This document shows positions 58,908 to 64,000 of a DNA stretch of 64,000 nt, piece by piece. This DNA is from Lindgomyces ingoldianus (lineage: Eukaryota > Ascomycota > Dothideomycetes > Pleosporales > Lindgomycetaceae): contig NW_022985181.1 of assembly GCF_010093535.1 (NCBI RefSeq), positions 1,073,324 to 1,137,323 on the forward strand, in the 5' to 3' direction. Each line of letters begins with the position of its first letter. Positions within the stretch are counted from its first letter, which is position 1. Both the position numbers and the translations under genes were made by a program. The notes beneath the pieces were generated by a model. That model made no database searches, was not told the DNA's origin, and saw only the letters and a list, made by a program, of their open reading frames with translations.

Positions 58908-60446
58908 TTAAATCCTCTGAGTTGACTTAACGCGCCGGTCTCGTCCGACTACCAATCTCAGCTGTCTTCCCGCTTCCCCGGAATCGAAGATGCCCCTTCG
59001 AAGAGTGGCGGTATAGAGCTCATATGCGGGGTAATCTGTTTTGGGGAAACATCATCAGCCAGGGCTCGCAATGGGAATCAGAAAAACGCAGGCATATCGA
59101 AAAGGGGGGCCCCCGAGTCCCACCCGAACCTACATCCGTCGACGAAGTGAATGATCTGCTCATCCGTCATGCCCGTTCCTCTCGAAGCGCGCAAGCCCAC
59201 TTCTTGCTCCAGCCTCCACTCGTACACGTACTTGGTGTCTTCAGCGTCGCTATAACAGCGCGGTTACTTCTCTGTCCTGTTTGTGGATGATAAAAGAACT
59301 CACATATGAATGAAAGCATGCAAGGAGCTTGAGCCGACAGGTAATTAGCGTCCCACATTCTTCACAATTTCGAAGAAAATGAGGCTGTTTTGGTTACTCA
59401 CTCAGTCAACACATCATATTCTCTTAGCGCCCTGTTGATGAACAACAAATCCTGCAGTTGATGATGCTCCAATTGAGTCTCGCCGAATTTACCCTGCCGC
59501 GCCTCAGTCCACTTCTCTTCCACCTCGGCGTCGCTCAATGGTCGGAAGCCAACACACCACCCCTCAAAAACAACGACATCGATACTCGAGTCACTACGCC
59601 TGTTTACTTCCTCCCATGTGGATTCAACAGCTCGGTCGCCCTGCCCACTGAATTGTGATTTGTCGTATACAGGGATCTTCACCGGCTGTCGCGCTTTCAG
59701 GGCAGCGAAGACGGAGGCTCCGAGCGTGAGGTCATGGGTCGAGGGTTGGCCACGGTGCTGGACCAGTCGGTTGTCAGGTTGCGATTCCGCGAGGGCGACT
59801 TGAGCGGTGTGGGTGAGATAGAAGTCGTCAATGCTGAGTACGGTAGTAGGGAGAGAGTGAGGCGGTGAGCGAAGCGTCTTGCAGAGTGTATTGACCTAGG
59901 CATGTCAGTTCATCTCATACTCGACTCCTGAGCTGTCCGAGGGAAGCCATTGAAGATAGTTGGAGGAACGACAACGAAAGGAGAACGTCAAATATCATTT
60001 TCGGACTTGGGTGGGAATTAACCGTGAGGGCTGATACGAAGCGAAGCGAGCATTTGGCCGTCCTGATGGTCTTGGTCTGCGGTTTCAAAAGACGGATAGG
60101 ATGGGCTGCCTAGTTTCAAACAAATTGACAATTCATAAGAGTATGCCGTACTTGAGTTCGATTCTCTACGCTCAGGCTCGCTCGGCCATATCTTCCTTTG
60201 CTTTTTTAGGCCCTGCAGGTAGAACAGATCCGCGCCAGTCGCTTGTTAAAGAGCCTCATCGGTGCGGTGCAAAACAAGCAAACTTACCAGCGTTGTTTTC
60301 CCAGCGCCTTGGACTCCATTCAATCCAAGAAAGAATGGAGGGGGTTGCTGGCCCTCGTCCAGGTACTTTTTCCTGTGTGTAGATAGACACTCGAGAATGA
60401 AGGGAATGCAATGTTCCGACTTGTCATCCACAATTTGTGAAGCCAT
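58908..60446 (-). CDS. TDA10: P-loop kinase, Tda10/D-glycerate 3-kinase-like
   Basis: ATP-binding protein of the phosphoribulokinase/uridine-kinase fold, relative of yeast Tda10 and plant glycerate kinase. Five exons on the minus strand: 60446-60288, 59895-59402, 59327-59304, 59249-59134, 59035-58908; introns 392, 74, 54 and 98 nt; 306 aa. Walker A GLNGVQGAGKTTL is at 41-53; then VLSIDDFYLTH, NRLVQHRGQPSTHDL, KIPVYDKSQFSGQGDR, VVVFEGWCVGFRPL, and INRALREYDVLTDSLHAFIH, IDAEDTKYVYEWRLEQE, FVDGYYPAYELY, RQLRLVVGRDRRV. Exon 3 is only 24 nt. The unspliced frame would stop right after exon 2, so the microexon is needed to reach the conserved C-terminus. The exact substrate is not established for the fungal proteins. 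Confidence 0.9.
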
Positions 60447-61076
60447 TTTCGAATTGGAAAATCGTGGGTTTCTGCACTTGCGAACGAGCAAAATGGCTTC
60501 GGGAGTCCGAACGGTACATTTGTGTGCCCCACAACGCAGCGCTCGCCCATTCTTTAGCATAGACAGAACCGCAAGAGCTGGCGATGAGAAGTGACATAAA
60601 ATTTCTAGCCCGATCAGCTTACTGTTCCGCAGACGACTACTGCGCTTTGGCCCGTCATCTGATGCCCCGGATTTTTACATCTGATCTGAAGAGGCATAGA
60701 AGTGTGCCAGGAGACTTGCTTGCATGTGAAGAAGCCATCACGTGTTCCACCCCACAACTGGGGGGGCGCATGCGACCCTTGAAGTGAACCTCGGCAACGA
60801 TCGTCATCGAAGAGACGGAGCGAGGTCCTTTCACGAGACAGCCAAATAACCTCGACTGCCCATCCATTGTGCGAGCTTCTTTCCCTTCTTCTCCTCTCAA
60901 TTTGATAGCTCTTCATCAAAATTATATATTAAACCTCCGAATTCTTGTCCAGAAGAGCTCGGAGTGCGCTACGTCTAACTGCCGACCTCATTCCTCAAGC
61001 TCCACGCTTCAAACATTTGAGCTCCTACCCACGGAACTCCGCACTCATCCGCTTTGCGGCCCTTTATACACACAAG
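60447..61076. other. Divergent promoter region
   Basis: 630 bp between the divergent starts of the Tda10-like gene and fox2. No gene seen; a TATA-like TTATATATT lies at about 60921-60930, 150 bp before the fox2 start. Confidence 0.5.
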
Positions 61077-64000
61077 ATGGCGCCTGAACAGCTGCGGTAC
61101 GATGGCCAGACGGTTGTTGTGACGGGTGCGGGTGGTGGTTTGGGCCGCGAGTATGCCGTCTTCTTTGGCAGTCGCGGCGCCAATGTCGTTGTGAATGACT
61201 TAGGAGGCAGCTTCAAGGGAGAGGGTAAGGGTTCGCAGGTGAGTTTTATTATCTACTATGGAGATAGGGTTGAGGTGTCTCTGCGTGTGTCGTTAGCTGT
61301 TATTCTTGTCAAGCTTTGATGAGGCCCCACACTGTTGCAAGCTTCAGCGGGCACCAGAGCCTCCGCACTCCGCTTCATCCAACATCAACGCTATTCACTA
61401 ACGACATGCAAACAGGCTGCAGATGCAGTGGTCAACACAATCCGGTCCGCCGGTGGCAAAGCCGTTGCCAACTACGACTCGGTCGAGAACGGCGAGGCCA
61501 TCGTCAAGACGGCCATCGACAACTTCGGACGCATCGACGTGTTGATCAACAATGCAGGTATTCTTCGAGATATCAGCTTCAAGAACATGAAGCAGCAGGA
61601 CTGGGACCTTATTATGGCGGTCCATGTCAAGGGAGCATACAAGTGCGCGCGCGCAGCGTGGCCCTACTTCCGGAAACAGAAGTATGGAAGGCTGATTAGC
61701 ACCGCCTCTGCGGCCGGCCTATTTGGTTCGTTTGGCCAGTGCAATTACTCTGCCGCCAAACTCGCCCTGGTCGGCTTCACAGAAACCCTCGCAAAGGAAG
61801 GCTTGAAATACAACATCCTCTGCAACACCATCGCCCCGATTGCTGCCAGTCGAATGACCGAAACCGTCATGCCCCCTGACGTCCTCAACAGCTTGAGGCC
61901 TGAGTGGGTTATGCCGCTTGTTGCCGTCCTCACACACAAGTCCTGCACAGAGACTGGCTCAATATTCGAGGCCGGGGGTGGCCACATTGCTAAACTCAGG
62001 TGGGAGCGCGCCAAGGGTGCTCTCATGAAGCCAGATGACAGCCTGACTCCGGATGCCATCGCCCAGAGGTGGAAGGACGTGAATGATTTTTCGGAGCCAG
62101 AGCATCCACAGGGCCCCGCGAATGCGATGGAACTCCTCGAGGCTGCTGCTCAATTGCCTCCGAGCAGCCCAGGTGAGAAGCTCAATTTTAAGGATAAGGT
62201 CGTCCTGGTTACTGGCGGTGGTGCCGGGTAAGTTAACTTCCTCGACTAGACATCATGGACAATCTAATGTTTCTAGTCTCGGTCGCGCGTATGCCCTGCA
62301 ATTCGCTAAATTAGGTGCCAAAGTCGTCGTTAACGATTTGGTTAACCCGGACACGGTCGTCCAGGAAATCCAAAGGATGGGCGGCCAGGCCATTGGTAAC
62401 AAGGCTAACGTTGTCGATGGCGAAGCTGTCGTTAAGGGTGCCATTGATGCCTATGGTCGCATTGACGTCCTCATCAACAACGCTGGCATTCTCCGCGACA
62501 AGGCCTTCACCAATATGGACGACAATATGTGGGATATCATCCACCAGGTGCATCTCAATGGCACTTATGCCTGCACTAAGGCGGCGTGGCCTTACTTCTT
62601 GAAACAGAAGTACGGACGTGTTATCAATACCACTTCTACTAGTGGTATCTACGGTAACTTCGGTCAAGCCAACTATGCTTCCGCTAAGTGTGGTATCCTT
62701 GGTTTCTCTAGATCGCTTGCTCTTGAGGGCAAGAAGTATAACATCTTCGTCAACACTATTGCGCCAAATGCTGGAACGGCTCTAACCCGAACCATTATGC
62801 CTGAAGAAATGGTCCAGGCGTTAAAGCCTGACTACGTTGCTCCTCTTGTTGTTCTCCTATGCTCCGACAAGGCTCCCACGCCCACTGGTGGTCTTTACGA
62901 GTGCGGCATGGGGTGGTTTGCCGCGACTAGGTGGCAGCGAACAGGTGGCCACGGATTCCCTGTCGACGTCAAGCTTACCCCTGAAGCTGTTTTGGAGAAG
63001 TGGGAAAAGATCAACGACTTCGATGATGGGCGCGCTGACCATCCTCATGACAATGCCTCCGGCTTGAAGAGTATCATGGCCAATATGCAGAACAAGAGTA
63101 AGAGTAAGAAGGAGAAGAAGGGCAATGAGGAGATACTGAGTGCGATTGAGAGCGCGAAGAATGCGAAAGCCGAGGGAACGCCGTTTGAGTACGACGAGAA
63201 GGATGTAATTCTCTACAGTAAGTTTTACGCCTGTAAACACGATTCCTCCGACATATCTAACGATACTCAGATCTCGGCATTGGTGCCAAGCGTACCGACC
63301 TCCCGTTCGTCTACGAGAACCACGACAATTTCCAAGTACTCCCAACCTTCGGCGTCATCCCACCCTTCAACTCAGTTTCCCCCTTCTCCATGAGTGACAT
63401 CGTCCCCAACTTCTCCCCCATGATGCTCCTCCACGGCGAGCAATTCCTCGAGATCCGAAAATTCCCCATCCCCACCGGAGCCAAGCTGGTATCGTACCCA
63501 AAGCTCATCGAAGTCGTCGACAAAGGCGCCGCAGGTATCATCGTCACTGGCACCACAACTAAGGACGCCAACACAGGTGAAGACATCTTTTACAACGAAT
63601 CCACTGTCTTCATCCGCGGCTCAGGCGGCTTCGGCGGGCCGTCCAAAGGCGGAAATCGTGGGCCTTCAACCGCAGTCCACAAACCGCCTCAACGCGCGCC
63701 CGACGCCGTCGTTGAGGAGAAAACTACCGAGGAACAAGCCGCCATATACCGTCTCTCGGGCGACCGTAACCCGCTCCACATCGACCCCGAGTTCAGCAAG
63801 GTCGGTGGTTTCAAAGTGCCTATCCTCCACGGTCTGTGTTTCTTCGGTATCTCGGGGAAACATGTGTTGCAAAGTTTTGGCGCGTTTAAGAATATTAAGG
63901 TGAGGTTTGCAGGTACGGTGTTGCCGGGCCAGACACTCAAGACGGAGATGTGGAAGACAGGGAATACGGTCGTTTTTCAGACGAAGGTGGTAGAAACGGG
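61077..64000 (+). CDS. fox2: Peroxisomal multifunctional beta-oxidation enzyme (hydratase-dehydrogenase), 3'-truncated by window
   Basis: MFE-2: 2-enoyl-CoA hydratase 2 and (3R)-hydroxyacyl-CoA dehydrogenase of peroxisomal beta-oxidation. Exons 61077-61238, 61416-62227, 62277-63217, 63271-64000 (open); introns 177, 49 and 53 nt; 881 complete residues seen, of roughly 900 expected. Two SDR dehydrogenase domains in tandem: [12 protein letters not shown] with NNAG and YSAAK, then TGGGAGLGRAYA with NNAGILRD and YASAK. A Lys-rich linker ([14 protein letters not shown]) leads to the MaoC-like hydratase domain with [20 protein letters not shown], carrying the catalytic Asp/His pair, and [16 protein letters not shown]. 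The C-terminal peroxisomal signal lies beyond the window. No frame break. A duplicated SDR plus hydratase without an SCP2 domain is the fungal form. Confidence 0.95.

Noticed and set aside
60140..60185. tRNA-like T-arm (GAGTTCGATTCTC)
   Set aside because: No matching acceptor, D or anticodon arms around it on either strand.

Overview
The window is nuclear DNA of a filamentous ascomycete (Pezizomycotina). The signs are: introns mostly of 49-90 nt with GTANGT-type donors; proteins typical of moulds (a urea-carboxylase-associated DUF1989 protein, an acetate-permease family protein, a GDSL carbohydrate esterase, a GH47 mannosidase, a fox2-type peroxisomal enzyme); a dispersed single 5S rRNA gene; and an AT-rich block whose mutations are C-to-T and G-to-A only, the mark of repeat-induced point mutation (RIP). 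I cannot resolve order or genus from sequence alone. All functions are read from motifs and remembered family patterns; no search was run.

Left part (1-23,100) is gene rich: a doubtful bZIP-like gene fragment, mitochondrial Hsp70 (SSC1), a DUF1989 protein, the Arf-GAP Glo3, the relic of a polytopic membrane protein, the ribosome-assembly GTPase Nog1, a 5S rRNA gene, a small cysteine-rich secreted protein, a GH47 alpha-mannosidase, a RanBP2-type zinc-finger protein and a GPR1/FUN34/YaaH acetate-permease family protein. Most are housekeeping genes, on both strands, without functional clustering.

Middle part (23,100-43,000) is gene poor and repeat driven: a 1.2 kb foldback element with a 162-bp internal tandem repeat (24.4-25.6 kb), a dead GNAT acetyltransferase (26.8-27.5 kb), and a 7.75 kb AT-rich block (30.7-38.5 kb). 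The block is a nest of three Fot1/Pot2-like (pogo-type) DNA transposon copies, each at a TA site, inside an older element of about 2.9 kb. Two copies keep transposase relics in which every catalytic Asp codon has become AAT/AAC; the third is a palindrome of two inverted 5' ends. A single-pass membrane protein gene ends only 224 bp from the block.

Right part (43,000-64,000) returns to genes: a PT/G-rich secreted protein, a monocarboxylate-type MFS transporter, ORC4 with an AT-hook in its long N-terminus, a GDSL/SGNH esterase, a SAM methyltransferase, a Tda10/glycerate-kinase-like P-loop protein with a 24-nt microexon, and the peroxisomal multifunctional beta-oxidation enzyme (fox2), cut by the window end. 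Exon-intron models below were assembled by hand; each multi-exon model keeps the reading frame and sums to a whole number of codons, except the last, which is truncated.
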